Below, piece by piece: positions 1 through 10,934 of a stretch of 64,000 nt of DNA. Numbering within the stretch: position 1 is the stretch's first letter; each line of letters starts with the position of its first letter. The notes beneath the pieces were generated by a model, which saw nothing but the letters and a program-made list of their open reading frames with translations, did not search any database and was not told the origin of the DNA. This DNA comes from Psychrosphaera algicola (GTDB lineage: Bacteria; Pseudomonadota; Gammaproteobacteria; Enterobacterales; Alteromonadaceae): assembly GCF_028401425.1 (NCBI RefSeq), contig NZ_JAQOMS010000002.1:2914001-2978000 (forward strand). The letters are read 5' to 3'. Position numbers and translations under genes: made by a program.

Positions 1-370
1 GCAGCACTCAAATTAAAAAATGCCATGGTAATTCGTTGCGCCGGAATGATGTTTGAATTTCAAAAAGAGAGTGGACGCGACAGCCAAAAGTCAAAATTCG
101 ATACTTTGATGAAGACGGCCTAGAGTTGACTGAAACTTTTGATTTTAGTAACGACAAAGCGAAATATAAATTTAACCGCCTTTACGGACGACGTCTAAAT
201 AATTCGGCCGCGCCCAGGATTTTAAAACCGCCGATGACGTTGAATCAAAACAAAACGGGTTTACGCCACCTGACTTTGTGGTCGCCAGAAAGCAAAAGCA
301 TTATTGGCAAATCGTAGAACGGATATTCGATTATGAAGGGCGATATCGAAAAGCCAACGAATTAGGCTAA
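1..370 (+). CDS. Hypothetical protein, left-truncated and frameshifted
   Basis: I do not recognise this gene. It runs off or starts near the left edge and its frame changes at least twice, near position 60 and near 208-215. Read through the second break, the protein has a charged middle part (YFDEDGLELTETFDFSND) and a C-terminus containing FKTADDV, PPDFVVARKQKHYWQIVER and FDYEGRYRKANELG before the TAA at 368-370. The conserved-looking aromatic and charged C-terminus on the far side of the frame change suggests a real small soluble protein rather than noise. No membrane segment or signal peptide is visible. The next gene on the right faces it. The start cannot be fixed. Confidence 0.4.
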
Positions 371-411
371 ACGGCCCGGGCTAATATTCAAAGTATTGTT
401 TCTCGTATGAC

Positions 412-924
412 TTATTTTTCGGCGGGCGACTTTGTAAGAAACGAAATTAAATAGGCGTACGCATAAATGGCGCTAAATAAAATGCTTGGCGCTACTGTTA
501 ACCAAAGGTTAGGTGTTTGATTCACAACATTAACCGAAATAACTAAAACCGATTGCAGCATGATAGGCACGATAGGGGTAACCCAAATAAGGCGTCGTGG
601 CTTTGTTGTCATTACGGCAAGGCTTTGTAATCCATGATGAAAACTGCCAAAAACCACTTTGTTTCGTTTGGTCAGTTTATGAAGGCTACAAATAAATGGT
701 GTAACTAAGCTTAGAGAAAGAATGTGGCTGTGAAATTTAGCTGCAATATTCTCTAAGATAAACGTAAATACCAAAGTAACTAAACCACTGTAAAGGCCTT
801 GCACCAAGGCGCTTCGAATTGTGTCATTTAACGCTATCGTAGGCGATAGATTGGCCCAATACGCCCATGACGCATAAAATGTAAATGCGATGAGTGAAGA
901 CACTAATAGTCGTTTTAGATTCAA
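412..924 (-). CDS. Hypothetical inner-membrane protein, about 170 aa
   Basis: This intact 170-residue protein has no family I can name. It begins with a positively charged tip (MNLKRLL) and a hydrophobic segment at about residues 5-25. Further hydrophobic stretches lie near residues 45-60, 110-130 and 145-163, so four membrane helices are likely. Short basic loops (KLTKRNK near residue 85 and TKPRRL near 108) would favour the cytoplasm. It ends in a short charged tail, TKSPAEK. It sits alone, about 115 bases downstream of the DUF945 gene on the same strand. The ORF is open, of reasonable composition and not a shadow of another gene, but function is unknown. Confidence 0.6.
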   Translation of the reverse strand: MNLKRLLVSSLIAFTFYASWAYWANLSPTIALNDTIRSALVQGLYSGLVTLVFTFILENIAAKFHSHILSLSLVTPFICSLHKLTKRNKVVFGSFHHGLQSLAVMTTKPRRLIWVTPIVPIMLQSVLVISVNVVNQTPNLWLTVAPSILFSAIYAYAYLISFLTKSPAEK

Positions 925-1040
925 GAGTTACCTACAAATTTGAATGTTGACGTTTGAAGTGCTCCACCAAAGGTGGAGCTATTTCAAACATAATCAACGC
1001 GGTTAGAGCCGTGCTAAATAACTCACTACGACGAGTAAAA

Positions 1041-2455
1041 TTATAGCGGTAATGGTATATCGTTACCATTTAGCTTAGCGGCACGTTCGGCAATTGAAAA
1101 GTCTACCGTATATTCGTCAGTTGCTTCGTTTGGCACTATCATGCCTTGAGACTCTAACATTGCGATATATTGAGGCGTTTGTTGAACCGTGATCTGATCA
1201 ATTTCTTCCGGCGTTGCATCAGCGAGTTGCGGATTGTTAACCAGTTGACCTCGAATAAACTTTGCAACAGCTACAGTAAACAAAGGTCTAGAAATTTGAA
1301 CTTGGCTAGACGCATTTACATGGCTTAACCAGAAATTTGGATCTTTAATTGTTGCGGGGCCGTTTCGACATTTTCAATTTTGGCGTTTAGCACAGCGTTG
1401 AAGTGACCTTCCGGCAGTTTACCTTTAAAGCGAGTGATATTAAATTCTGGTTCTGGGCCTAAAATAGTAAGTAAATTGCTTTCTAAAAATGTCACCATTT
1501 TCTCAACCTGCTGTTCTGGATGTTCGACAGGCGCTGGCTCGGAAAAGATTTTAGCTAATTCCATATACATATTCTTATCGAGTTTGTTTACTTCTAAAGC
1601 GATTTCAAATTCTTCGCCAAAATACTCACCAAAACTAAAACGACCAAGCTTATAGATTTGGTCACTACGCACTAGGTTTGTTGCGTCATCCAGTTCTGAA
1701 TTTACCAAAATAGACATGTGGTCTAGGGTCAAAACATCAGGAGAGGTTTCATTTTTAACTTCAATTTGATTAACCGACACCGTCATCTCATATTGAGGTA
1801 TTTGGTCGTAATTAAACATTGATGCCAAATCACCTTTAATTACAGAATCAAATACTAACTGTTGCAGAGTCATGTTTACTTCAGGAGACGTAACGTCTAT
1901 CGCCGGTAATTCGCCGGTATAAATGAGGTGACCGTCAAGTGTATGTGCATTACCCGCATAAGATTTAACGTCAAATTTTATATTGTCGTCACTGGTAAAC
2001 TGGAACTTCTCTGACTTGTCTTGATAGGACAGATCGCCGCTGAGGTCAATTTGTGCATGTATTTGGTAAAGCGGTTTTGCATGATCCCAAGTTACACTCG
2101 ACTTTAAATTTTCAGCGCGGTAATTAACTTCGATGTTTGCTAACTTGCTACCCGAGGTCAAAACGGGCGCGTGGTCTATGTTAAAATCCAGCTCAATTTC
2201 AATATCGTCCATTGGCGCTTTGTCAGGTGAACTAGGTGGCATGACTTTGTCTAATTCTAAAGTCACTAAAATTACACCTGACGTAGAAAACCAGCCTGAA
2301 TCCATTGACTTTATTTCAGCGTTGTAAATAGGCATTTCGGTAACATTTTGAACTAAGCCGGTTATCGTTTCAGCGATATTCAAAGAGATTATTTTAGGCG
2401 CAGCAACGACGGCAGTAGCAGCAACAATGGCGCCGCCAACAAGGAGTTTATTCAT
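1041..2455 (-). CDS. YdgA-like DUF945 family protein, frameshifted
   Basis: The predicted product is about 470 residues, close to the roughly 500 of E. coli YdgA, a DUF945 envelope protein of unclear function. The N-terminus has an uncleaved-signal-like hydrophobic stretch (LLVGGAIVAATAVVAAPKI). A long beta-rich body follows with typical DUF945 phrases such as MDSGWFSTSG and later FGEYFGEEFEI. The frame breaks near 1325-1340. The first part stops after TAPQQLKIQISG, while another frame carries on as KDPNFWLSHVNASS into the conserved C-terminal part AVAKFIRGQLVNNPQL. Both halves belong to one protein, so I treat the break as an indel. The assignment rests on architecture and remembered similarity. 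Confidence 0.75.
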
Positions 2456-2595
2456 CAGAATTCCTTTTCATTAAGGTAAGTTAGCGCAGAATAATATGTT
2501 ATTTTCCCGTCAAATCCCAGCTTATTGGTCACCTAGCGAATGATAAATCCTTTACTAACCTATAAGTGGTAAAACCCAATAGAAGTCATATTACT

Positions 2596-3305
2596 TTAAA
2601 CCAAACTTTTTGAGGCTATGATTAAGTATTTGTTGGGTTTTATCTGCTGAGCGTGGACAGGGGTTGGTACCCATACCAAATCGCGCCATTGGTCGGTTTC
2701 AATACTAAAACATATTGAATTAAATTTAACCTGCAAGGCGCCATGTGTCGCAACCCCAATGACCTTTATGCCACTGCCTTTAGCAGCAAAACGCAGGCTA
2801 TCCATGTCTGGTCTCCTTATTTTCGACGTATTCGCTCCTGTAGACTGTATTGAATCTATTGTTGGTTGAGGGGTCTGGGTTTGAATATAATTTTTGGTCG
2901 ATTCTAATATGGAATGTAATGACGGATTGCTTAGCTGGTTTTCGCTGGATGGCATTTTGATAGACGAATTCGGATCTATCGGATTTGGCGTAACTTTCGA
3001 GACAAGCGTGTTTTCTTCTGTTTCGGTAAGTGTTTTTCAGCGGTAGACTCTTCTGCACCGGTTATTTCTGTTGGTAATTCGCTATTTTCCTCGGAGGCTT
3101 GAGTTGGCGTTAATGGACTTGTTGCAATTGCCGTTGCCGTAGATGTTACATTGGGTGATGAAACTGGATCTTTTGGTTTTTCAGGCAATTGAACTAAATA
3201 AGAGGATATTGCCAGTTTCGGTTTTGGCGGTGTGCTTGAGTTTAATATAGAGCTAGATTTAGTGTCGAACAGAAAGGCGCTTATCGCTACGATTCCCACG
3301 TGCAA
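2596..3305 (-). CDS. Membrane-anchored TonB-like proline-rich hypothetical protein, frameshifted
   Basis: The N-terminal region reads YLLYSALLHVGIVAISAFLF, a single membrane helix of the kind seen in TonB-like proteins. A low-complexity spacer follows, rich in Pro, Ser and Thr (STPPKPKLAISSYLVQLPEK), ending in a basic patch. The frame breaks near 2960-3000 and resumes as TPNPIDPNSSIKMPSSENQ. A compact C-terminal part contains IKVIGVATHGALQVKFNSIC and a final KYLIIASKSLV. Anchor, extended periplasmic linker and small C-terminal domain resemble an energy-transducer layout, but the C-terminus is not recognisably TonB_C. The true start probably lies upstream, near the ATG complement at 3355-3357, separated by one more indel. 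Confidence 0.5.
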
Positions 3306-3463
3306 TAGGGCTGAGTACAGTAGATATTTTTTCCAACTAGAAATAATGCAACCTCATAATATGACATGAGGTAAGACGTTATTAAACTTTGATAGTTCAA
3401 TATAAAGTAAATTGAGGCTTGTATCAGGTGCAACTGCGTGGCGAGGTTTGTGGAGGTGAGAAA

Positions 3464-3498
3464 CTCAGTTGAACGCTATCGACCAGCATTCAACTGAG
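3464..3498 (-). terminator. Hairpin downstream of ybiT, likely terminator
   Basis: A perfect 10-bp inverted repeat, CTCAGTTGAA (3464-3473) with TTCAACTGAG (3489-3498), encloses a 15-base loop. It lies about 25 bases past the ybiT stop on the minus strand. The minus strand continues TTTCTC, a weak T-tract. The position fits a terminator, but the long loop and weak T-run lower confidence. Confidence 0.45.
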
Positions 3499-3522
3499 GT
3501 ATTACCTATGGGATATCGATAC

Positions 3523-5117
3523 TTACGCATCAACCCCTTTTGATTGTAAATACTCGTCGTAAGTACCGCTAAAGTCGACGATTTCATCAGATTTGATTTC
3601 AATGATACGGGTTGCAATTGAAGATACAAATTGACGGTCATGACTGACAAAAATCAAAGTGCCTTCATATTGCTCAAGAGCCATTTGCAATGACTCAATC
3701 GATTCCATATCCATGTGATTAGTTGGTTCATCCATTAACAAAATGTTTGGTGTCGACATCATTATTTTACCAAACAACATTCGACCTTGTTCACCACCAG
3801 ATAGCACGGTTACCGACTTTTTAATGTCGTCTGATGAGAACAGCATACGGCCTAAGAAACTACGGATCGACTGCTCATCGTCATCTGGACGACGCCATTG
3901 GCTCATCCAATCAAATAAGTTTAAATCTTGTTCAAAATCTGCCGCGTGGTCCTGGGCGTAGTAACCCATCTTGTGATTTTCAGACCACTTAATAAAACCG
4001 CTGTCCGGCGTAAGTTCGCCTTGTAAACAGCGTAATAAGGTTGTTTTACCGACGCCATTTTCACCAATGATCGCAATACGTTCGCCTACTTCCGCCATTA
4101 GGTTTAACCCTTTAAATAACGGGCCTTCGTCAAAACCTTTAGATACGTCTTCGATTTCCAACGCGGTTCTATAAAGTTTCTTCTCCTGCTCGAAACGAAT
4201 AAATGGATTGACGCGACTCGACGCTTTCACGTCTTCGAGTTTAATTTTTTCCATTTGCTTCTGTCTCGACGTTGCTTGGCGAGCTTTAGAGGCGTTCGCA
4301 GAGAAACGAGCAACAAACTGCTTTAAGTCATCAATTTGAGCTTTTTCTTTGCGTTGTCGTTTAACATACGCGCTCTGGCTTGAGTTGCGGCCAACATGTA
4401 TTCGTCGTAATTACCTGGGTAAATACGCAACTCACCGTAATCTAAGTCGGCCATGTGAGTACAAACTGAGTTTAAAAAGTGACGGTCATGCGAAATGATG
4501 ATCATCGTTGAATTACGTTGGTTAAGAATGTCTTCTAACCAGCGAATTGTATCGATGTCCAAGTTATTGGTCGGTTCGTCTAACATCAAGAAATCAGGTT
4601 CTGAGAATAGCGCTTGAGCCAATAACACACGAAGCTTCCAACCCGGAGCAACTTCGCTCATCAGGCCATAATGTAAATCAGTTGAGATACCCAGACCTAA
4701 CAGCAATTCACCTGCTGAAGATTCAGCTTCATAACCACCCATTTCAGCAAACTCAGATTCTAAGTCCGCTACTTTCATGCCATCTTCTTCAGACATTTCA
4801 GGAAGGCTATAAATACGGTCGCGTTCTTGTTTGATGTTCCAAAGCTCTTCGTGACCCATGATGACAGTGTCTAACACTGTGCATTCTTCAAACGCAAATT
4901 GGTCTTGACGTAAAATGCCCAGTCGCTCACCTTCGCCATAACTTACGTTACCTGAGGAAGGCGTAAGATCGCCGGTCAAAATTTTCATAAATGTGGATTT
5001 ACCACAACCGTTCGCGCCTATTAGGCCGTAGCGATTGCCGTTACCAAACTTTACGGAAATATTTTCAAATAATGGCTTAGCGCCGAACTGCATAGTGACA
5101 TTTGCGGTGGTGATCAC
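3523..5117 (-). CDS. ybiT: ABC-F family ATPase YbiT, frameshifted
   Basis: This encodes a soluble ribosome-associated ABC-F protein with two nucleotide-binding domains and no membrane domain. The first half opens with VTMQFGAKPLFENISVKFG, has Walker A GANGCGKST and the Walker B region FLMLDEPTNNLDID. The second half has GENGVGKTT, the signature LSGGEQGRMLFGK and LLMDEPTNHMDMES. The span gives about 531 residues, matching E. coli YbiT (about 530), and the wording is close throughout. The frame breaks near 4260-4325 in the linker between domains, where the conserved FSANASKARQATSR-type text is still readable in another frame. ABC-F proteins act on stalled ribosomes; the exact role of YbiT is less settled. 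Confidence 0.92.
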
Positions 5118-5227
5118 AGGCTGGTTTCTCGTGTCGATAAAATTTGGCGGAATTTAACCAGAAATAGGCCAAAAATGCCAGTTAAACCGTGATTATTGGA
5201 CACTTAAAATGTGTTTTTAAGATTAAA

Positions 5228-5255
5228 TTTCAGTTCTCAAAAGTACGACTATAAT
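5228..5255 (+). promoter_or_regulatory. Possible sigma-70 promoter for the mltC-like gene
   Basis: A perfect TATAAT -10 hexamer lies at 5250-5255, about 50 bases before the GTG start at 5306. The -35 region (TTTCAG, 5228-5233, 16-base spacer) is a poor match, so this is a candidate only. An AAGGA ribosome-binding site sits about ten bases before the start. Confidence 0.35.
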
Positions 5256-5305
5256 GACTATTTAGAAATGAAAATTTACTGGCAACCTGTAAAAGGAATT
5301 TTGTA

Positions 5306-6545
5306 GTGAAAAAGATATTAACAACAACATGTTGCATTATTTTGAGTTGGCAGGTGTACGGTGTAATTGTTGATGACAAAACCAAAACGGCGGCTCAGGC
5401 ACATAAAGCAGAACAAGAAGCACAGTTAGCAAAATTTAAACTCGACAATCAGTTAGCGTTTAAATCTTACCGTGATGCATTTAGAGATGGCTTAGCCGAA
5501 TATAAAGGTCGCGTGGAGCAAGTGTGGGGTTATGCCGACGTAAGTACTAATTCAAAATGGGTTCATTATTCCGATGACCTATCGGAAAAGCTGGTGATCG
5601 ATTACGAAAACAATGCCATCGGTCTACAACGATCTGCAAATCAGTCACTCCCAGAAACTAAACAATTTATTGAAGATGCTCTGAAACAAAAAATTGGTGA
5701 TAAGTCAGTGGCTGAATCACTAGGTATCGATATTGTCGACATTGATCAAATCGCAGAGCAGTTGATCAGTGACGCGAATTTGGCCGCCAGTGCCGAGTTT
5801 ATTCGGTCGAACATAGACGATTTGAAAAAACTAAATCCCAACTGCAATTTCAATCAACTCAACTCAGTTTGCGAGAACAGAAAAAAGAACGTTCATACAT
5901 TAAAGAAATAGATAAGGAGATTGCTAAGACCGAAAGCTTGTTACGATCTGGGAAAGCAGTTTCTAAAGATGTCATTGGTTCAAAAGTGTCTTTGCCAAAT
6001 AAGCGAGTTGATCGGGCATTGCTATATAAAACAGATGTTAACAAGCAGGCAAAATATCACGGCCTGCCGGTATCTTTGATTTATGCCGTAATGGAAGTGG
6101 AATCGAGTTTTAATCCGCGAGCACAATCACCCATACCAGCGTTTGGTTTAATGCAAATTGTACCGACCACGGCTGGATTGGACGTCAATCGTCACTTACG
6201 CAAAAGCTCAGAAGCACCGTCCGCTAATGAGCTTTACCAACCACCCCAAAATGTGCTGTATGGCGCAACTTATTTGGCGATGTTATATCAAACCTATTTC
6301 AAAGATATTAAGAACCCGTTGAGTAAACACTATTGTGTTATAGCAGCCTATAATACAGGCATGGGAAATGTTTCGGCACTGTTTAGTCGCGATGGTACCA
6401 AAGACCTAAAAAAGCCGCCAATGTTATTAACAAACTGTCAGCACAACAAGTACACGATAAGATTAAGTCTAGAGCACACCCAGAGACAAAGCGATACATA
6501 ACTAAAGTCCTTGACGCACAACATTATTTTGAACAAAACATGTAG
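5306..6545 (+). CDS. mltC: MltC-like membrane-bound lytic murein transglycosylase, frameshifted
   Basis: The gene encodes a periplasmic enzyme that cleaves peptidoglycan glycan strands to 1,6-anhydro products. A signal-like N-terminus (ILTTTCCIILSWQVYGVIV) is followed by an MltC-type N-terminal domain (SYRDAFRDGLAEYKGRVEQ, VEQVWGYADVSTNSKWVHY). A C-terminal SLT domain contains the catalytic-Glu motif VMEVESSFNPRAQS, GLMQIVPTTAG and AAYNTGMGNV. Frame changes lie near 5870-5910 and near 6410. After the second, the reading continues AANVINKLSAQQVHDKIKS to KVLDAQHYFEQNM and a TAG at 6543-6545. The span gives about 413 residues. The start is a GTG preceded by AAGGA. It has its own promoter region, divergent from ybiT. 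Confidence 0.88.
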
Positions 6546-6914
6546 ACACCGTTGTTGGTCATATGGCTGACAAAGAGCGATTGTAAGATAGTGTTATGCA
6601 AGTTGTTATCGTACAAGTGACGGGATAGATGTTATCCAAAGAAAGAATAATCCAGTTTTTAATTGGTTAGCGTATTCATTCTGCGGCAGTTGGATTTCTA
6701 AATTCGATGACAAAATGGTTCATATTATTGTTTTTATTATGCAGAATAGTATTTAACAGTAATCGCCATGAAAAAATGTGCAAATTTAAGACAAAAAAGT
6801 GCATTGAAAAATGTAAACTTGTTGATTCAGCTGTATTGTAGAGATCGTTGGAAGGCGTAAACGCCAAAATATTGGATTGTCTAATGTGAAGTTAGACCTA
6901 AAAGGGGATAGAAA
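6546..6914. other. Intergenic region with no supported gene
   Basis: These 369 bases separate the mltC-like gene from the efflux operon. A 63-residue minus-strand frame at 6676-6867 has composition typical of chance reading and no neighbour on that strand. I see no hairpin terminator. AAAGGGGA at 6900-6907 is the likely ribosome-binding site of the next gene. Confidence 0.5.
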
Positions 6915-7857
6915 TTGCGTGACCTCAAGAAATTAATCATTTTAGCAGCGTTGCTAATTACAGGGTTCGGCGTTTTTGCAAATGATAACGATGACTTACA
7001 ACTGGAACCGTACGCTAAATCAGCAAAGCGGATCGGTAAGTTGGATTTTTACTTAACCTACCAATATTCCTTTAAATCCTCAGGTAACTTAAAGCATCTC
7101 AATGTCGATGTTGGCGAGCAGTTTAAAAAAGGGATTTGCTGGCTTCGGTTGATACCGATGAATTAAATTCTGAACTTAACTCTTTATTGGCTGAAAAAGC
7201 ATTTGTTAATGAAGAGGTCAAACGCCTACTGACATTAAGAAAGCAAAATGCCGTATCAGCAAGTGAATACGAACGAAACAAATCACAATCTTCGCAATTA
7301 AAAGCCGCCATTATTAGAGTGCGTCAGCTACTTGAAGCGGCCTCGATTGTCGCACCGTACGATGGAATTGTTATTTCAAGATTGTTAGAACTTGGGGAAT
7401 TCGCAGCGCTAGGGCAAACCATATTGGAAATTGCGCCAATTAAAGACAATCTAGTTATCAATGTTGACGTGTTAGGTAGTGAATTGAGGTATTTAAATTA
7501 TGGTGTCGAACTGCCCGTTAGTGCCAGAGATAAATCAAATTCGCAACTGGCTAAAGTAAAAAACTGACATCAACACCTAATCAATTTACCGGCTTATATA
7601 ACGTTAGTCTTGCGATCCAACCATATAAAAACATGGTCATTGGGACTCTATTTGATGTCGAACTTTCTGGCGAAAATCAGTTGGTTTTTCGTGTCCCTGC
7701 GCATCTGTTGAAAGTCGACTTTAATCAAACAGCCTTGATTAAAACTAAGTCAGATTCTGGCACTGTCAGTATGCAACGATTTAATATTGTTGATTTCACT
7801 CAAGATTACGTTTTAGTAGAACCAAACGGATTAACAACTCTTTCAATTATTAAATAA
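6915..7857 (+). CDS. RND efflux periplasmic adaptor (membrane fusion protein), frameshifted
   Basis: The predicted product of about 314 residues is a HlyD/AcrA-type adaptor linking an RND pump to an outer-membrane channel. It has a signal peptide (LIILAALLITGFGVFA). A half-motif of the lipoyl domain follows (LKHLNVDVGEQFKKG). A coiled-coil hairpin spans about residues 75-140 (NAVSASEYERNKSQSSQLKA). The second lipoyl half reads ASIVAPYDGIVISRLLELGE, and a beta-barrel domain closes the protein. Frame breaks fall near 7130-7140 and near 7560. The TTG start at 6915 follows a strong AGGGG site. The permease gene follows after 14 bases. No outer-membrane channel gene accompanies the pair. Confidence 0.85.
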
Positions 7858-7871
7858 ATGGATTAAGCCAC

Positions 7872-10800
7872 GTGCTGTTAAAACTTGCTCAATATTTTGC
7901 CAACAATATACGACTACTTAATCTAATTATTTTAATGATTTTGTTATTGGGGACATCTGCTTTAGTTTCGATGCCAAAAGCAGAAGACCCACAATTTGAC
8001 ATGCCTATTAACGTGGTGGAAGTTATGGCACCGGGCATGTCGCCTAATTCGTTAGAAAGTGAAGTTGTCGGTCCAATCGAGCAGTCTCTAGGTCTTGTCG
8101 AAGACATTAAAACGATTGAAACGGAAATTAAACAAGGTGCAGTTACATTTACAATTAAATTTTTGCACGGTACTGCAGCGCCCAAAAGTTTTGACGATGT
8201 TGTAAATGCAGTAAATCGAGTTCGTTCTGATTTTCCAGAAACCGTCCGCAATATAATATTTGTTAAAGCATCTCCTATTACTGTTAATGCGGTGCAATTA
8301 GCGGTTTCTTCGCCAACAAACGATTGGCAAATGTTGAAACGCACGTCACAAAATTTACAAAAACGATTACAAGCCATACCAATTGTAAGACAGGCTGAAG
8401 TCTGGGGACTACCGTCACTTGTTGTTTCTATTAAAGCTGATACGGCAAAAATGCTGGAACACAATATTTCAATCGAAGATATAAGTCGTTCGCTCGCTGC
8501 AAATAGCCGAGCAGACCATGCGGGTTATATCGACAGCGATAATATGCGTTTTTCAATCAACCTGTCGGGTGAGTACACCAATTTTGAAGAACTAGCTGGC
8601 ACGATTGTTAAGTCCGATGGCAATGGTCATGTGGTGTTATCAGACATTGCCGAGTTATCGTTAGCGCCTTTTAAACCAGACAATTTAAGTTACTTAAATC
8701 AACAACCTGTCGTATTTGTTACCGCCCAGCTCAAAATGGGTGAGAATATCTTTAATTTTGGTGAGTCAGTTCGTGCTGAAGTCTCTAAGTTTTTAGAAGC
8801 CTACCCAGAAGTTGACATTCAGACAACCTTTGACCAAGAATCCGGCGTTCAAAACCGCGTTAGTGGGTTTATGTTCGACTTGTTTTATGGCCTTCTACTG
8901 ATACTTATTTGTTTGCTGTTTTTTATGGGACTCAAGCAATCTTTTTGGGTTTCACTGGCATTACCGCTGACAATATTTATTACTATTGTGATCATGAAAA
9001 CCTTTGGTTTTGTACTACAACAAATGACCATCGCGGGACTAATTGTGTCACTGGGTTTGTTAGTCGACAACTCGCTTGTTGTGGTAGAGCAGTTTGCAAA
9101 ACTAAAAGATCAGAGCCAATCTCGTTTGGACAAAATTAAACAAGTACTTTCAGAAGTCGGCATGCCGCTCGTCGCGGGCACACTAACTACAGTGTTTGCA
9201 TTTTTACCTATGCTGCTTTTAAGCAGTGATACCGGCGACTTTATGCGAGCTTTGCCAGTTGCAGTTACCATAGCACTGGTTGCCTCTTTGTTTGTCGCAC
9301 TCATTATCCTTCCTGCTTTGATTAGTGTATTTGGGGTGTCAAAACACTCTAAGTTAACCTTGTCTTATGTTCTTGATAAATTTGCCAATGGCCTATATTC
9401 AAGAGGGTTACATGGGATACTAAAATTACCTATTGTCGCCATTGTAATATTTATAGCAATTGCTGCTGGCTGTATCAGTTTATTCCCTCAAGTGGGTGTG
9501 AGTTTATTCCCGAAAGCGGAAAAAATATCATCGTAGTCAATGTCGAAACGCCTCAGTTTTCTTCGTTAAGTCATACTCAAGGCGTTGCGTTATCATTAAG
9601 CGAAGAGTTTGAAAAGTACCCTGACGTTACCGATGTCATGTTAACGGTCGGAAGCAGTAACCCAAGAATCTATTACAACCACATTCCCCGCAGAGGTGTG
9701 GTGAATTTTGCTCAAATCATGTTGTTAATTGACTCATATGAGCGAGAAAAAGTGCAGGGCGTAATTGCTAAAATTCGAACCGATTATGCAGATTTTGAAG
9801 CCGCGAAGGTCAATGTGTTTGAATTCCAACAGGGGCCTGTAACCGACAGACCTATTACCATTAGGTTCCTAGGTGACGATTTGGAACAATTAGCTGAACG
9901 CAGTCGCACGGTCGAAGCTTACTTAGAAAAGCAAAAGTTCGTGTTCGATATACGTAATATTTCAGCTAATGCGGGTTGGGCGTACGATGTTAGAGTTGAT
10001 GAATATCTTGCAACTAAGTCGTCTATTTTTAGTGGTGATGTAGAGCAACAAGTTAGAAATCATTTAGATGGTGCTATCGTTGGCAACATGACCGATAGGT
10101 ATGGCCAAGGTTATCCCATTGTCGTTAAGGGCAATGATATTGAACCAGAAGTGATAGACGATTTGTTAGTGGTAAACGCTCAAGGCATGGCCGTTCCATT
10201 AGGTGCGGTAGCGCGGGTTGAACTCAATAAGTTACAAGGACCATTTTACCATTACCAAAGAATGAGAATGAATAGTGTCTCTGCAGATGTATTACCGGGT
10301 GGAAATGTTGCCGAAATCACCGCTGGGCTTATCAGTTATCTTGATACCTTATCTTGGGATGATGGACTCTCTTATGTTGTCGGTGGTGAAGAAGAAGCCC
10401 GAAAAGAAAACTTCGGAGGACTGTCAGAAATCATGATACTTGTTGTGCTGTCTATATTTGTACTGTTGTTTGTGCAGTTTAATAGCTTTGCTCAGCCAGC
10501 GGTAATCATAAGTTTACTGCCAATCGCGTTTGCTGGTGGGGTCTTTGGTATGTTCATGACCGGTATCAGTTTTTCAATGATGGCATTTATTGGGTTAATA
10601 AGTTTAATCGGTATCATGGTCAACGACGCAATTATTGTGGTTGATGGCTTTAACCGAGGCATAAAAATGGCCTATCGGCTAGAACGCTATGGTGCAATCT
10701 GCGAGTAGTCGCTTCACACCAGTGATCTTAACGTCCTTAACAACTATAGTGGGCTTATTGCCTTTAACACTTTACGGTGGCGAGTTATGGCAACCAATGG

Positions 10801-10934
10801 GTACAGTTATCATTACTGGTCTATTGTTTACGACTCTGGCATCATTGGTTTGGGTTCCAGCATTGACCGTTTTAATATCAGGTCGAAATGCTAAAACACA
10901 TAACGAAATTTCAAATAACGGAGTATCAGGTTAA
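7872..10934 (+). CDS. RND efflux pump permease (AcrB/HAE-like family), frameshifted
   Basis: About 1,020 residues, the normal size for an RND permease that drives proton-coupled export through the inner membrane. It starts with membrane helix 1 (LLNLIILMILLLGTSALVSM) and the family signature PKAEDPQFDMPINVVEVMAP. The pore domain follows, then helices 2-6 with the proton-relay region IVSLGLLVDNSLVVVEQF. The second half repeats this architecture (LISLIGIMVNDAIIVVDGFN). Frame breaks lie near 9520 and near 10690. In the skipped stretch the frame reads IIVVNVETPQFSSLSHTQGV, typical for the family. The stop overlaps the start of the XrtA ATPase gene as TAATG at 10932-10936, an unusual partner. Substrate is unknown. 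Confidence 0.88.

Noticed and set aside
1434..1655. Antisense frames over DUF945, ybiT (3743-3961, 4547-4834), prsR and others
   Set aside because: All overlap well-supported genes on the other strand and show no independent start signals or motifs.
6676..6867. 63-residue minus-strand open frame in the mltC/efflux gap
   Set aside because: Chance-like composition, no ribosome site, no family text, no neighbour on the strand.
7889..8464. 191-residue antisense frame inside the RND permease
   Set aside because: Shadow of a strongly supported gene. Its cysteine-rich composition reflects the complement of the RND codons.
9500..9560. Programmed ribosomal frameshifting in the RND permease, ybiT or other genes
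   Set aside because: Breaks occur in some 30 unrelated genes without a consistent slippery heptamer or a following structure. Sequencing indels explain them better.
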